In this document: piece by piece, positions 47,567 to 56,674 of the stretch
Numbering within the stretch: position 1 is the stretch's first letter
Layout: each line of letters begins with the position of its first letter
DNA from: Acidobacteriota bacterium
Lineage (GTDB): Bacteria; Acidobacteriota; Terriglobia; Terriglobales; Acidobacteriaceae
Direction: 5' to 3'
Assembly (NCBI GenBank): GCA_018268895.1
Contig: JAFDVP010000001.1
Coordinates: forward strand, 186,001-250,000
DNA length: 64,000 nt
The notes under the pieces: generated by a model
Databases searched by the model: none
Seen by the model: the letters and a program-made list of their open reading frames with translations, nothing else
What the model was told of the DNA's origin: nothing
Position numbers and translations under genes: made by a program

Positions 47567-49654
47567 ATGCGAATGGAAGTAGCGGCTGTAGCCGCATTGG
47601 TTGCAATGTGTCTCCCCGCTGCCGGACAACAGCACCGCGCGCCTGCGGTTCCGCTTGTCACCAACGATCCCTTCTTCAGCCTCTGGTCGATGTCCGACAA
47701 GCTGACGGACACTCCAGTGAAGCACTGGACGGAGGTTGCTCAACCAATTACCGGCCTGGTTCGTATCGATGGAAAGACCTATCGCTGGATGGGGACGACG
47801 CCGCGCGGATATTACGGCATGGCTGCCATCGATGCCATGGAACAGAGCGCTGTGGAGATTACGCCGCTGCACACTCGATACACCTTCAACGCTGCTGGAA
47901 TCGAGCTAAAGGTTACGTTCTTTTCTCCGCTCTTCCCCAAGGACCTCGATGTGATGTCCCGTCCGGTGACCTATTTGAGCTGGAGCGCGCGATCCACGGA
48001 CAGCAGACCGCATAACACAGACCTGATGGTGGATGTCGACCCGTTGATTGCCGTCGATCAACCTGGTCAACAGGTCACATGGTCACGCACTCGTGCCTCC
48101 GGCCTTACGGTGCTAAGCGTCGGCAATCGAGATCAGCCCACGCTGCATCAGTCGGGCGATCGCGTGCGTATTGACTGGGGTTACTTCCACCTAGCCATTC
48201 CCGATTCCGCAGCTCCGGCTACAGCCCTGTCATTCATGGCGATTCCGGCGTTCGCTGGCAATGGCAACCTACCCGATGCCGATGATCTCACGATGCCGCG
48301 TCCGGCTGCACGACGCGGACATGCCGCGCACCTGGCAGCAAAGCTGTCTCTCGGGGCTGTCGGCTCTGTGCCTGTGGAGCGTCACGTCGAACTGGCTTAC
48401 ACGGATGGTTACTCCATTGAGTATCTCGGACGAAAACTTCATGCCTACTGGCAGCGGAATGGTATGACGGAAGGCGAGCTGCTCTCCATTGCGGAGAAGG
48501 ACTATTCTCAGCTTGAACAGCGCGGCGTGCGTTTCGATGAAGAGACCATGGCGCAAATGGAGAAGGCGGGAGGCGCCGATTACAAGTACCTCACCTCTCT
48601 TCTCTTCCGCCAGACCATTGCAGCACACAAGCTGGTGGCCGACATTGACGGTACGCCGATGTTCTTCTCCAAGGAGAATGACAGCAATGGCTGTATTGAT
48701 ACCGTAGATGTCACCTATCCCTCGTCGCCGTTCTTTCTGCTCTTCAATCCCAAACTGCTTGAAGCGCAGCTTGAGCCGTTGATGCGCTATGCGGCACTTC
48801 CGCGTTGGCGCTTTCCGTTCGCGCCTCACGATCTCGGGACGTACCCGTTGGCGAACGGTCAGGTCTATGGAGGCGGCGAAGAGAACGAGGCAGACCAGAT
48901 GCCGGTGGAGGAGAGCGGCAATCTCATCATCATGATTGCCGCGCTCGGTCGCAGCGAGGGCAACTGGGATTTCGCGCGGCGGTTCATGCCGCAGCTTACG
49001 CAGTGGGCCGAGTACCTCGAAAAGAAGGGCATGGATCCCGAGAACCAACTGAGCACCGACGACTTCGCCGGTCACCTTGCGCACAATACCAATCTTTCCA
49101 TCAAGGCGATTGAAGCCCTGGGAGCGTTTGTGCAGATTTCGCGCGGAGTTGGAGACACAAAACTCGCCGATCGGTACGAGGGGATCGTGCGCAAGCTGCC
49201 GGCGCAATGGGAGAAGATGGCGTTCGACGGCGATCACTACAGGCTGGCCTTCGATCAGCCCGGAACATGGAGTCAGAAGTACAACCTGGTCTGGGACGAT
49301 CTCCTCGATCTTCATCTTTTCTCTAAAAAAGTCATGCAGACGGAGTGGAGTTTTTACAGCAAGCAGATGCAGCGTTACGGCCTTCCCCTCGACAATCGAA
49401 AGACGATCACCAAGCTCGACTGGGAGGTGTGGACAGCGACCCTTGCGCCGAAGCCCGAGCAGTTTCAGAACCTGATTCATCGTCTCGTCGTCTGGGCCGA
49501 TGAGACGCCATCTCGTGTTCCGGTGACCGATTACTATGACACGGTCAGTGGAAAGCAGATGGGATTCCAGGCGCGTTCGGTTGTTGGAGGCGTGTTTATT
49601 AAGGCGCTCGCAGACAAGCAGATCGCAACAGGACGTGCTGCCTCAGGGAAGTAA
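47567..49654 (+). CDS. Secreted DUF4965/glutaminase A-like protein
   Basis: A 695-aa secreted protein with a signal peptide (about 21 residues, cut at AAGQQ). Domains in the usual order are DUF5127 (about 30-260, VPLVTNDPFFSLWSMSDKLTD), DUF4965 (about 270-440, with DYKYLTSLLFRQTIAAHKLVAD) and the six-hairpin-like DUF1793 (about 445-620, with LSTDDFAGHLAHNTNLSIKAIEALGAF). The family was first described in fungal glutaminase A, but bacterial members are uncharacterised and may be glycosidases. AAGGA lies before the start. Its upstream gap of 143 bases is shared with aceB. Confidence 0.85.
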   Translation: MRMEVAAVAALVAMCLPAAGQQHRAPAVPLVTNDPFFSLWSMSDKLTDTPVKHWTEVAQPITGLVRIDGKTYRWMGTTPRGYYGMAAIDAMEQSAVEITPLHTRYTFNAAGIELKVTFFSPLFPKDLDVMSRPVTYLSWSARSTDSRPHNTDLMVDVDPLIAVDQPGQQVTWSRTRASGLTVLSVGNRDQPTLHQSGDRVRIDWGYFHLAIPDSAAPATALSFMAIPAFAGNGNLPDADDLTMPRPAARRGHAAHLAAKLSLGAVGSVPVERHVELAYTDGYSIEYLGRKLHAYWQRNGMTEGELLSIAEKDYSQLEQRGVRFDEETMAQMEKAGGADYKYLTSLLFRQTIAAHKLVADIDGTPMFFSKENDSNGCIDTVDVTYPSSPFFLLFNPKLLEAQLEPLMRYAALPRWRFPFAPHDLGTYPLANGQVYGGGEENEADQMPVEESGNLIIMIAALGRSEGNWDFARRFMPQLTQWAEYLEKKGMDPENQLSTDDFAGHLAHNTNLSIKAIEALGAFVQISRGVGDTKLADRYEGIVRKLPAQWEKMAFDGDHYRLAFDQPGTWSQKYNLVWDDLLDLHLFSKKVMQTEWSFYSKQMQRYGLPLDNRKTITKLDWEVWTATLAPKPEQFQNLIHRLVVWADETPSRVPVTDYYDTVSGKQMGFQARSVVGGVFIKALADKQIATGRAASGK

Positions 49655-49771
49655 GCAAAGAATTCGGAAGAGATGTGAACAAATCGGGTCTGTTCGGAAT
49701 ATACGAGCAGACTCCAAATTTCCGTCATAGGTGGTAGCCGTAGCTGGGTTCCACTTCGACGAAGAGGATAT

Positions 49772-52552
49772 GTGGCCATTTTCCGAAGCCGTCTTCTTGT
49801 TGTTCTCTGCATCGTTCTTTCTGGCGCTATTAGGATTTTTGCGCAAGCGTCTAACGGATCTGCAAACACAGGCGAAGCCCGCGTGCTGGTCAAGGACGTC
49901 GATGGGCATCCATTGCAGGCGCGCGGTACGCTGGCCGGGCCTGCTCCAGGTAGCCTCCGGGAGGTGGAAAGCGCGCCGGACGGTTTGTTGCTTTTATCGG
50001 ATATTGCTCTTGGCCACTATCAGTTGACGCTCGACCGGCCTGGCTTCACGGCTCAAACGATCGATATCCGGCTACGATCGGGAGCTCCTGTGACTCGCAA
50101 TGTCATTCTTCTTGTCGGCGGCCCTTCCACGACGATCAGTGTCATCGCTACGACTCCCATCAGCAGACTGGACGTGCCGCTGTCGGATGTTCCATTGCCG
50201 GTTCAGACGCTGACTTCACAGGCGCTCGAGAACGCCAATGCGATTGACCTGACCGATGTCATGAAGCGGCGGCTCAATGGCGTTTATGTCAACGAGAGCC
50301 AGAACAATCCCTTTCAGCCTGATTTAAATTACCGCGGGTATACGGCTTCGCCGCTCGTGGGATCGCCTGCGGGACTCTCTGTTTACCTCGATGGCGTTCG
50401 TCAGAACCAGCCGTTTGGGGACGTCGTTGCGTGGGACCTCATTCCCAAGGTAGCTATCAGCACGACGGAGCTGATACCCGGCTCGAACCCGATCTATGGT
50501 CTGAATACTCTTGGTGGCGCTATTGCGGTTCAGACGAAGAACGGCGTATCCAATTCAGGCTTTTCGATCAGCGGCTATGGCGGCAGCTTTGGCCGCCGCG
50601 CAATGGAGGCTGAATACGGCGGCAGCAATCGCGCCGGTCTCAACTGGTTTGCTGCGGGCACTCTCTTTCATGAGGACGGATGGCGTATGCAGTCGCCGTC
50701 CGATGTGCGGCAGTCCTTCGCCAAACTAGGGTACAACCATGGCTCGACGGTTCTTTCGCTGTCAGGCGGATATGTCATCGACCACCTGACAGGTAACGGC
50801 ACGCAGGACTTCCGTGCGATCAATCGCACGGCTGGCCTCAATCACGGCTACAACAGCGTTTACAGTGTTCCGGATACTACCTGGCAGCACTCGCCGTTTC
50901 TCACGCTAAACGTTACGCACGCTATAACGAGCAGCCTCACATTCAACGGCAATGCATATGTCCGATACACGCGAACTAATACAACGAATGGCGATATCAA
51001 TGACAACTCATTCGATCAGTCGCTCTACACATTGAGTAACGCCGACAAGCAGGTGTTGACGGCTGGCGGAATCCCGTTCCCGCCAAGCATTACTCCGGCC
51101 AACACGCCCTTTCCATATCTTCGCTGCATAGCACAGGGGCTGGAGAAGGACGAGCCTGGAGAGAAGTGCACAGGCGTTGCTACCGACACAGTGAACAAGC
51201 AGCACGCCTATGGTCTTTCAGGCGTTCTCTCCTGGCGTACGGCTCGCAATCAACTTGCGGTTGGAGCGGGATGGGACCGTGGAACGCTCACCTTTATGCA
51301 GAGTGCACAGTATGGCTACCTCAATACGGATGGCCTGACGATTACCCGAATTCCGACATTCCTTGATGGCTCAACGCAAATAGATGACATACCGCAGGAC
51401 AATCGTGTCAATCTCCATGGCTCGTCGAACACCCCCAGCTTTTTTCTGACCGATACATTCACCGCGGGCAAATGGGCGGTGACTGCTTCAGGGCGGTACA
51501 ACCATACCAGTATCAACAATGTTGATCGTCTGCCACCGGTTCCTTATCGCGGCTCGCTTACGGCGGTGAATGTTTTTCAACGCTTCAACCCTTTGGCGGG
51601 TGTCGTCTATAAAGCGTCGAGCCGGATTCAGGCTTACTTCAACTATGGCGAAGGCAGTCGCGCCCCCACATCGACAGAACTTGGGTGCGCCGATCCGGAC
51701 TTTCCGTGCAGCCTGCCCAACGCACTGGTCAGCGATCCTCCGTTGAAGCAGGTCGTGAGCCGCACGTATGAGATGGGAGTACGAAGCAACCCGAACGATC
51801 ATCTTCGTTGGAGCGCGGGATACTTCCACGCGAATAACTACGACGACCTGCTGTTTATCGCATCGGAACAGACCGGGTATGGGTACTTCACTAACTTCGG
51901 AAAAACACGCAGGCAGGGGATGGAAGCCGCACTCAGTAGACAGTTCAAAAGCGCAGACGCAGGCATCGAGTACACGTTCCTCAGCGCGACGTATCAAAGC
52001 AGCCAGACGATCAGTGGTGGGAGCAATAGCAGCAATAGCAATGCACTTAGTGGCGGCAAGGGAGTCACGGATGGTGGGGAGATCACCATTAATCCGGGAA
52101 ACCGGCTCCCGCAGGTGCCGCAACACATGATGAAGATCTATGCGGACTACAACCCATGGCGAAGGTTGTCGATCAACGCCGACTTCAATCTGATTGGCTC
52201 CTCGTATGTGCGCGGCAACGAAAACAACCGGCATCATCCGGATGGTGTGTACTACCTTGGCAGCGGTCAGAGCCCCGGTTATGGTGTCTTCAACCTGGGG
52301 TCGCGATACAAGTTTGGAGCGCACTATGAGCTGTTCGCCCAGATCAATAATCTTCTCAATCGCCACTACTACACGGCTGGGCAATTGGCTTCCACCCCGT
52401 ATGACAGTAACGGTAACTTCACTGCGCGACCGTTCGGCTCCATCAGTTTCGGCGGAGACACGGCCTATCCTGTGCGCAACACAACATTCCTCGCTCCAGG
52501 AGCGCCAATCACCGTATTTGGAGGATTAAGGGTAACGTTCGGGAAGAAATAA
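49772..52552 (+). CDS. TonB-dependent receptor with carboxypeptidase-like N-domain
   Basis: A 926-aa outer membrane receptor: signal peptide (about 1-25), a carboxypeptidase-regulatory-like Ig domain (about 35-115), a TonB plug (about 130-260, DVPLPVQTLTSQAL, LNYRGYTASPLVGSPAGLSVYLDGVRQNQPFG, LNTLGGAIAVQTKNG) and a 22-strand-type barrel, ending in a beta-signal (FGGLRVTFGKK). It resembles the vitamin B12/iron or oligosaccharide receptor group; the ligand is unknown. GTG start with GAAGAGG upstream. It follows the DUF4965 gene by 117 bases and could be co-expressed with it. Confidence 0.9.
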   Translation: MAIFRSRLLVVLCIVLSGAIRIFAQASNGSANTGEARVLVKDVDGHPLQARGTLAGPAPGSLREVESAPDGLLLLSDIALGHYQLTLDRPGFTAQTIDIRLRSGAPVTRNVILLVGGPSTTISVIATTPISRLDVPLSDVPLPVQTLTSQALENANAIDLTDVMKRRLNGVYVNESQNNPFQPDLNYRGYTASPLVGSPAGLSVYLDGVRQNQPFGDVVAWDLIPKVAISTTELIPGSNPIYGLNTLGGAIAVQTKNGVSNSGFSISGYGGSFGRRAMEAEYGGSNRAGLNWFAAGTLFHEDGWRMQSPSDVRQSFAKLGYNHGSTVLSLSGGYVIDHLTGNGTQDFRAINRTAGLNHGYNSVYSVPDTTWQHSPFLTLNVTHAITSSLTFNGNAYVRYTRTNTTNGDINDNSFDQSLYTLSNADKQVLTAGGIPFPPSITPANTPFPYLRCIAQGLEKDEPGEKCTGVATDTVNKQHAYGLSGVLSWRTARNQLAVGAGWDRGTLTFMQSAQYGYLNTDGLTITRIPTFLDGSTQIDDIPQDNRVNLHGSSNTPSFFLTDTFTAGKWAVTASGRYNHTSINNVDRLPPVPYRGSLTAVNVFQRFNPLAGVVYKASSRIQAYFNYGEGSRAPTSTELGCADPDFPCSLPNALVSDPPLKQVVSRTYEMGVRSNPNDHLRWSAGYFHANNYDDLLFIASEQTGYGYFTNFGKTRRQGMEAALSRQFKSADAGIEYTFLSATYQSSQTISGGSNSSNSNALSGGKGVTDGGEITINPGNRLPQVPQHMMKIYADYNPWRRLSINADFNLIGSSYVRGNENNRHHPDGVYYLGSGQSPGYGVFNLGSRYKFGAHYELFAQINNLLNRHYYTAGQLASTPYDSNGNFTARPFGSISFGGDTAYPVRNTTFLAPGAPITVFGGLRVTFGKK

Positions 52553-52766
52553 GGGATGAGGGGCGCACGCTGCCGCGCATAACTCAATACATGTCCTGTA
52601 TACCGAAGAAGGCCTGGACTGGAAGAATTCATTGGACGGCTGCTCAATTACCGACACCTTGGGGATGAAAGTGGCGAGATGCGCAGGGGGGCGATACTGG
52701 ATAAATGAAATGCCATCGTATGCAGGGCTTGTCTGTGTCCTCATCTTCTGCTGTCGTCTATGAGGT
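52553..52766. other. Convergent intergenic gap
   Basis: Between the 3' ends of the receptor and the symporter. No gene and no clear terminator hairpin was found. Confidence 0.3.
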
Positions 52767-54209
52767 TTAAGCCAAGGGCAGCGGATTCGTCTGCGGTGGC
52801 GTGAGCAGGCTTATCAGCCAGGTAAAGAACGCATTCAGGAGCAGCGAGAGGAACCCGGCGTTGATTCCGTAGAAGGGATCGTGATGTGAGAGCATGAATG
52901 TCGAGACCGAGATGAGGCCAATGATGAGTCCACTGGCAACGCCGACAGTCGTTACGCGAGACCAGAACAACCCGAAGATGACAGCGGGAAAGAACTGCGA
53001 AACGCCAGCGTATCCCAACAGCAGGAGCGCGACTAAAGTCGTTGAATTATGCAGCGCGAGATAAAAGCTGACGGAGGCAAGGATCAGCACCATTAGCTTC
53101 GCGAGTCGCGCAACGCTCTGTTCGTTCATCTGAGGCGAGAAGAGAGGGCGGTAGACATTCTTCGCAAAGAGGGTCGATGAAGTCAGAATGATGATAGCTG
53201 CCGGGACCATGGCCGTCAGAGCACCTGCTCCTCCGATCACCCCGAGAAACCAGGCAGGGAAGGTTCTGCGGGCAAGCACCAGCAACGACATATCGGGGTT
53301 TGTGAGATTCGGAATCAGCAGAACCGCGGAGAACCCTGCGATGAAGATGAAAACCAGGCTTACCGTGTAAAGAGGCGTGATAATCGCATTGCGGCGCAGT
53401 GTCTCGTTGCTTTTGGCTGTAAATGCTGAACCAAAAGTGTGCGGCCACATATAGAAGCCACATGCACTGAGCAGAACTGTGGAGATGAACCACGAATGGC
53501 CCATAACCTTTGTTGCGCCAGGCATGGTCAGGTGCGTGGGATGCGTGGTGGCGAGCTGATGAAACAGGGGAGTTACTCCGCCAAAGAAGTGATAAGGGAT
53601 GTAGATTCCGATGGCCAGTGCAGCAACGATCATCAGGAAGTCTTTGACGACGGAAACCCACGCAACTGCACGCATCCCTCCTAGAAAGACGAAGCAAGCC
53701 ACAATTATGACGGCGATCAGAATGGCGAGATTCCGAGGGATCTGATCGAAGCTGCATACCTGCACGATGATACCGAGGCCGACCAGCTGAATTTGGAGAT
53801 AGGGAATGATGAACAGGACGCCGGTAAGAGAGGTGAAGATCGATAGCGCCTTACTGTTATATCTCCTTTCAAAAAAATCCGACTGTGTCTGCAGGCCATG
53901 TTTACGTCCCAGGTGCCATATATATGGCAGAGTGAAGAACGATATCACGTAGCCAAGGGTGATGTAGGCCATGATGTAGAGCGCCGGACCACCGCGCGAA
54001 TAAGCCCAGCCACTTGCTCCCAGGAAGGCAAAGGTGGTGTAAAGCTCGCCGGCCATGAGAAGCCATACGAAGACGAATCCCAGGCTGCGGCCTGCAACGG
54101 ACCATTCTTCCAGGCTCTTTGTCTGGCCGACACCTGCTCGAAGCCCCACAAGCGTACCTGCGAAGACAATAAAGAAGATGACGCTCATGGCTACGACGGT
54201 TTGAGTCAT
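52767..54209 (-). CDS. Sodium:solute symporter (SSS family)
   Basis: A 480-aa SSS-family transporter with about thirteen hydrophobic helices. EWSVAGRSLGFVFVWLLMAGELYTTFAFLGASGWAYSRGG is the conserved N-terminal region, and FLGGMRAVAWVSVVKDFLMI is the fifth/sixth-helix motif common to pantothenate/acid symporters. It takes up organic acids or sugars with sodium. The ATG at 54209 lies four bases after the DUF3311 stop, and the longer frame would overlap that gene. The DUF3311 pairing is normal for this subgroup. Confidence 0.88.
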   Translation of the reverse strand: MTQTVVAMSVIFFIVFAGTLVGLRAGVGQTKSLEEWSVAGRSLGFVFVWLLMAGELYTTFAFLGASGWAYSRGGPALYIMAYITLGYVISFFTLPYIWHLGRKHGLQTQSDFFERRYNSKALSIFTSLTGVLFIIPYLQIQLVGLGIIVQVCSFDQIPRNLAILIAVIIVACFVFLGGMRAVAWVSVVKDFLMIVAALAIGIYIPYHFFGGVTPLFHQLATTHPTHLTMPGATKVMGHSWFISTVLLSACGFYMWPHTFGSAFTAKSNETLRRNAIITPLYTVSLVFIFIAGFSAVLLIPNLTNPDMSLLVLARRTFPAWFLGVIGGAGALTAMVPAAIIILTSSTLFAKNVYRPLFSPQMNEQSVARLAKLMVLILASVSFYLALHNSTTLVALLLLGYAGVSQFFPAVIFGLFWSRVTTVGVASGLIIGLISVSTFMLSHHDPFYGINAGFLSLLLNAFFTWLISLLTPPQTNPLPLA

Positions 54210-54213
54210 ATCG

Positions 54214-54417
54214 TTAATCTCGATCGCGTTTTTCTTCGATTGAATTGGCCAGGGCAATACACAGACTGCTGATAGCAATCCAGGCAATGAGCCAGAAGAG
54301 GTTGAAGGGTAACCCGAAGATCATCGGGGTTATCCGATCCCACAAGGGCACGGTGAAGCACATGCCGATGAAGGGAATCAGGCCGAGTCCTACAGCTTTT
54401 AAAGATGGCTTCTGCAT
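54214..54417 (-). CDS. DUF3311 small membrane protein
   Basis: A 67-aa protein with two hydrophobic helices (GLGLIPFIGMCFTVPLW and FNLFWLIAWIAISSLCIAL) and the conserved P-FNLFW region of DUF3311. Such proteins precede SSS symporters and are thought to be accessory subunits. Four bases separate it from the symporter start, implying translational coupling. Confidence 0.85.
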   Translation of the reverse strand: MQKPSLKAVGLGLIPFIGMCFTVPLWDRITPMIFGLPFNLFWLIAWIAISSLCIALANSIEEKRDRD

Positions 54418-54450
54418 ATCGATGGGCTTGCATAGCGTACGAAGGTGATA

Positions 54451-56643
54451 TTAGACAAGGTCAATGGCGATGACCTCATAGTCCAGGACAGACGGAACCC
54501 GGAATTTCAGCGTGCTTCCATTGACAATATGTTGTACTGCACCTGTCTTCATCAATGCTTGAACCTTTGTAACGCGCTTGCCCTTTGGAATCTCCACCTC
54601 CACATCCTGCGGAGGCGAAGCGATCAACTCGTGCATCTGTGGGCGCATGGCCATTGGATTTGTAAGGTTTACCAGATGCACGGTCATGGAATCCTTCTGC
54701 AGCCATGCCGTTGCATCGAACATTCCCTGGCCCTGTACTCGTAAAGGATGAGGCTCGTTGTTAGCCCAGTTGATTGCGTTGAGCAGGAGAAGCGCATGGT
54801 CGTAGGCCATCACCTCCCAGTACACGCGATCAATATCCCACGGGAAATAGACGACTCTTCCAGCGCCCACCTGGTTCATGAAGACTTCTGGAGCGTCGGT
54901 TTTGTCGAGGGTCCAGAAGGTCTTTTCCATTGGAAGATTTGCTACTGCGGGAATACGCAGGAGAGGCTGTTTACCTGCTCCGTCATGCGACTTTACGGTG
55001 AGCTGCCATGTTCCGCCGATGATTGTATCGGCATCCTCAAGGCCTTTAAGCATCGATCCATAAAGGGGACTGGATTTTTCGGGATAGAGATAGGTGTTTT
55101 GCAGGGCGGTCTTACCGTTTGTGCGGTTGACAAATGACGCTCCGAAGAGATCGGCCAAAGCGAAGTCCTGCCTGAGATTGCCTTGCTCGTCGTATAGCGA
55201 AGTTTCGTACGTTGCGACCAGGCTGCCTCCTTTCTGCACGTAGTTGCGCAGTTGTTGGCACTGCTGATCGGAGAGCGCGGCGATGTTAGGCAGAATAAGG
55301 GTCTTGAAGCGGCTCAGGTTGGCAGCATCCAGATTGAGCTCGTGCACCAGCTCGAATGGAATTCTAGCCTCAATAAGGGCCTGATAGAAGCCCAGCTGGG
55401 GATCTTCGACGAGCCGATGTACATCCGCGGCTCCTGCGTAGAACTCTGCGGTCTGCTGCGAGTAGACGATGCCGATTCTGGCTATTGGAGCGGTGTTGCG
55501 GAAGTATTTCTCATTCTTGTAGTGCCAAACGTAGAGATCTTCAATGACCTGCTGGCCGCGTTTGTCGTGCAGCTGACCGGAGACCATGTTGAACCACGGA
55601 CGCAGACCATTGGCCATACCGTCCTGCACCCAGAGGCGTGTCTCGGCAGGGCTCTTGGTTGAGTTGAGCCACCGATAAGGGGAGACGATACCGACGTTGA
55701 AGATGCCACCGATGGCCTTGTTGCCCAGGGTGGAGCGATATTCTTTGCCGTTCTTTCCGTTTGCCCAAGGCACCATAATGCGCTCGCGGCACTGTCGATC
55801 AGCAAAAAGTGTAGGCGCAAGCTCGCCGACCTTCTTCATGTTCAGGCCGCTTGTCGCTCCTCCACCGGAGTTTGCGATGTAACGGGCATTCGGTCGAACT
55901 TTACGAATGACGCCATCCCACTTCGCCCATATCTCGAAGCGGCGCGCCTGCTCCCACTTCAGATAGTTGCGATACACCGGGTTGCGCGGATTGCGATCGA
56001 GCGGGAAGTCCTGGTTGTAGGCGGCGCGGAAATCCTGACGGCAGTGCTCGCAGTAGCACATGCCGTTGCCGGTCCAGCGGTTGGCGAAGATGCCGTCCAC
56101 GTCATACATCTCGACGATCTCTTGTGTGACCTCCGTCATGAAGTCGAGATTGTATGGTCCGAGAGTGCAGGTGAGCCACATGCCGGGATAGTCCGGATGA
56201 GGCCGCTTCTTTCCATCGGGTCCAACGGATATCCAGTCGGGATGAGCCTCTGCGACGTCATCATAAGTTGCATGAGGATCGGTTCGCGCAAGGACGACCA
56301 TGTTCTGCTTACGACAGCCATCGAGCATCACCGACCAGAAATCCTCGTGTCCTTCGAGCCACTTGCTGCGGTGCTGATACTTGATCTTTGTGGGATAGAA
56401 CGCCACAACACCGCCGGCGGAAAGGCATAGAGCATCGGCATGAATTCTGCGGAAGAAATCGAGCCAGTAGGCACGGTCCATTTTGGCGACGTCGTCTTCG
56501 CTCAGGTTAAGCTGCGCCCAGCGCATAGGGCGATCAAACCACTCGGCACCTATGGGAGAGAGGGGAGCCGCACCGCCCGGCGAGGTCATCGCAAAGGCGG
56601 TCATCGCGGCCGAAGTCTGCAGAAAATCCCTACGAGTCATCAT
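54451..56643 (-). CDS. Tat-exported GHL6-type putative glycoside hydrolase
   Basis: A 730-aa protein with a Tat signal (TRRDFLQ, then a hydrophobic segment to about residue 26). It has a TIM-barrel hydrolase-like domain (about 30-380) of the GHL6 type, including DVDGIFANRWTGNGMCYCEHCR (metal-like Cys-x-Cys-x2-Cys cluster) and RYIANSGGGA, and then a class-I GATase-like trimerisation domain as in GH42 beta-galactosidases (about 400-600, KTLILPNIAALSDQQCQQLRNYVQKGGSLVATYETSLYDEQG). GHL6 members are predicted, not proven, glycosidases. The ATG at 56643 has GGAG nine bases upstream. It lies between the receptor and the transporter genes, all on the minus strand. Confidence 0.8.
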   Translation of the reverse strand: MMTRRDFLQTSAAMTAFAMTSPGGAAPLSPIGAEWFDRPMRWAQLNLSEDDVAKMDRAYWLDFFRRIHADALCLSAGGVVAFYPTKIKYQHRSKWLEGHEDFWSVMLDGCRKQNMVVLARTDPHATYDDVAEAHPDWISVGPDGKKRPHPDYPGMWLTCTLGPYNLDFMTEVTQEIVEMYDVDGIFANRWTGNGMCYCEHCRQDFRAAYNQDFPLDRNPRNPVYRNYLKWEQARRFEIWAKWDGVIRKVRPNARYIANSGGGATSGLNMKKVGELAPTLFADRQCRERIMVPWANGKNGKEYRSTLGNKAIGGIFNVGIVSPYRWLNSTKSPAETRLWVQDGMANGLRPWFNMVSGQLHDKRGQQVIEDLYVWHYKNEKYFRNTAPIARIGIVYSQQTAEFYAGAADVHRLVEDPQLGFYQALIEARIPFELVHELNLDAANLSRFKTLILPNIAALSDQQCQQLRNYVQKGGSLVATYETSLYDEQGNLRQDFALADLFGASFVNRTNGKTALQNTYLYPEKSSPLYGSMLKGLEDADTIIGGTWQLTVKSHDGAGKQPLLRIPAVANLPMEKTFWTLDKTDAPEVFMNQVGAGRVVYFPWDIDRVYWEVMAYDHALLLLNAINWANNEPHPLRVQGQGMFDATAWLQKDSMTVHLVNLTNPMAMRPQMHELIASPPQDVEVEIPKGKRVTKVQALMKTGAVQHIVNGSTLKFRVPSVLDYEVIAIDLV

Positions 56644-56674
56644 TTGATCTTTCTCCATATAAAGGCAGTTGTTG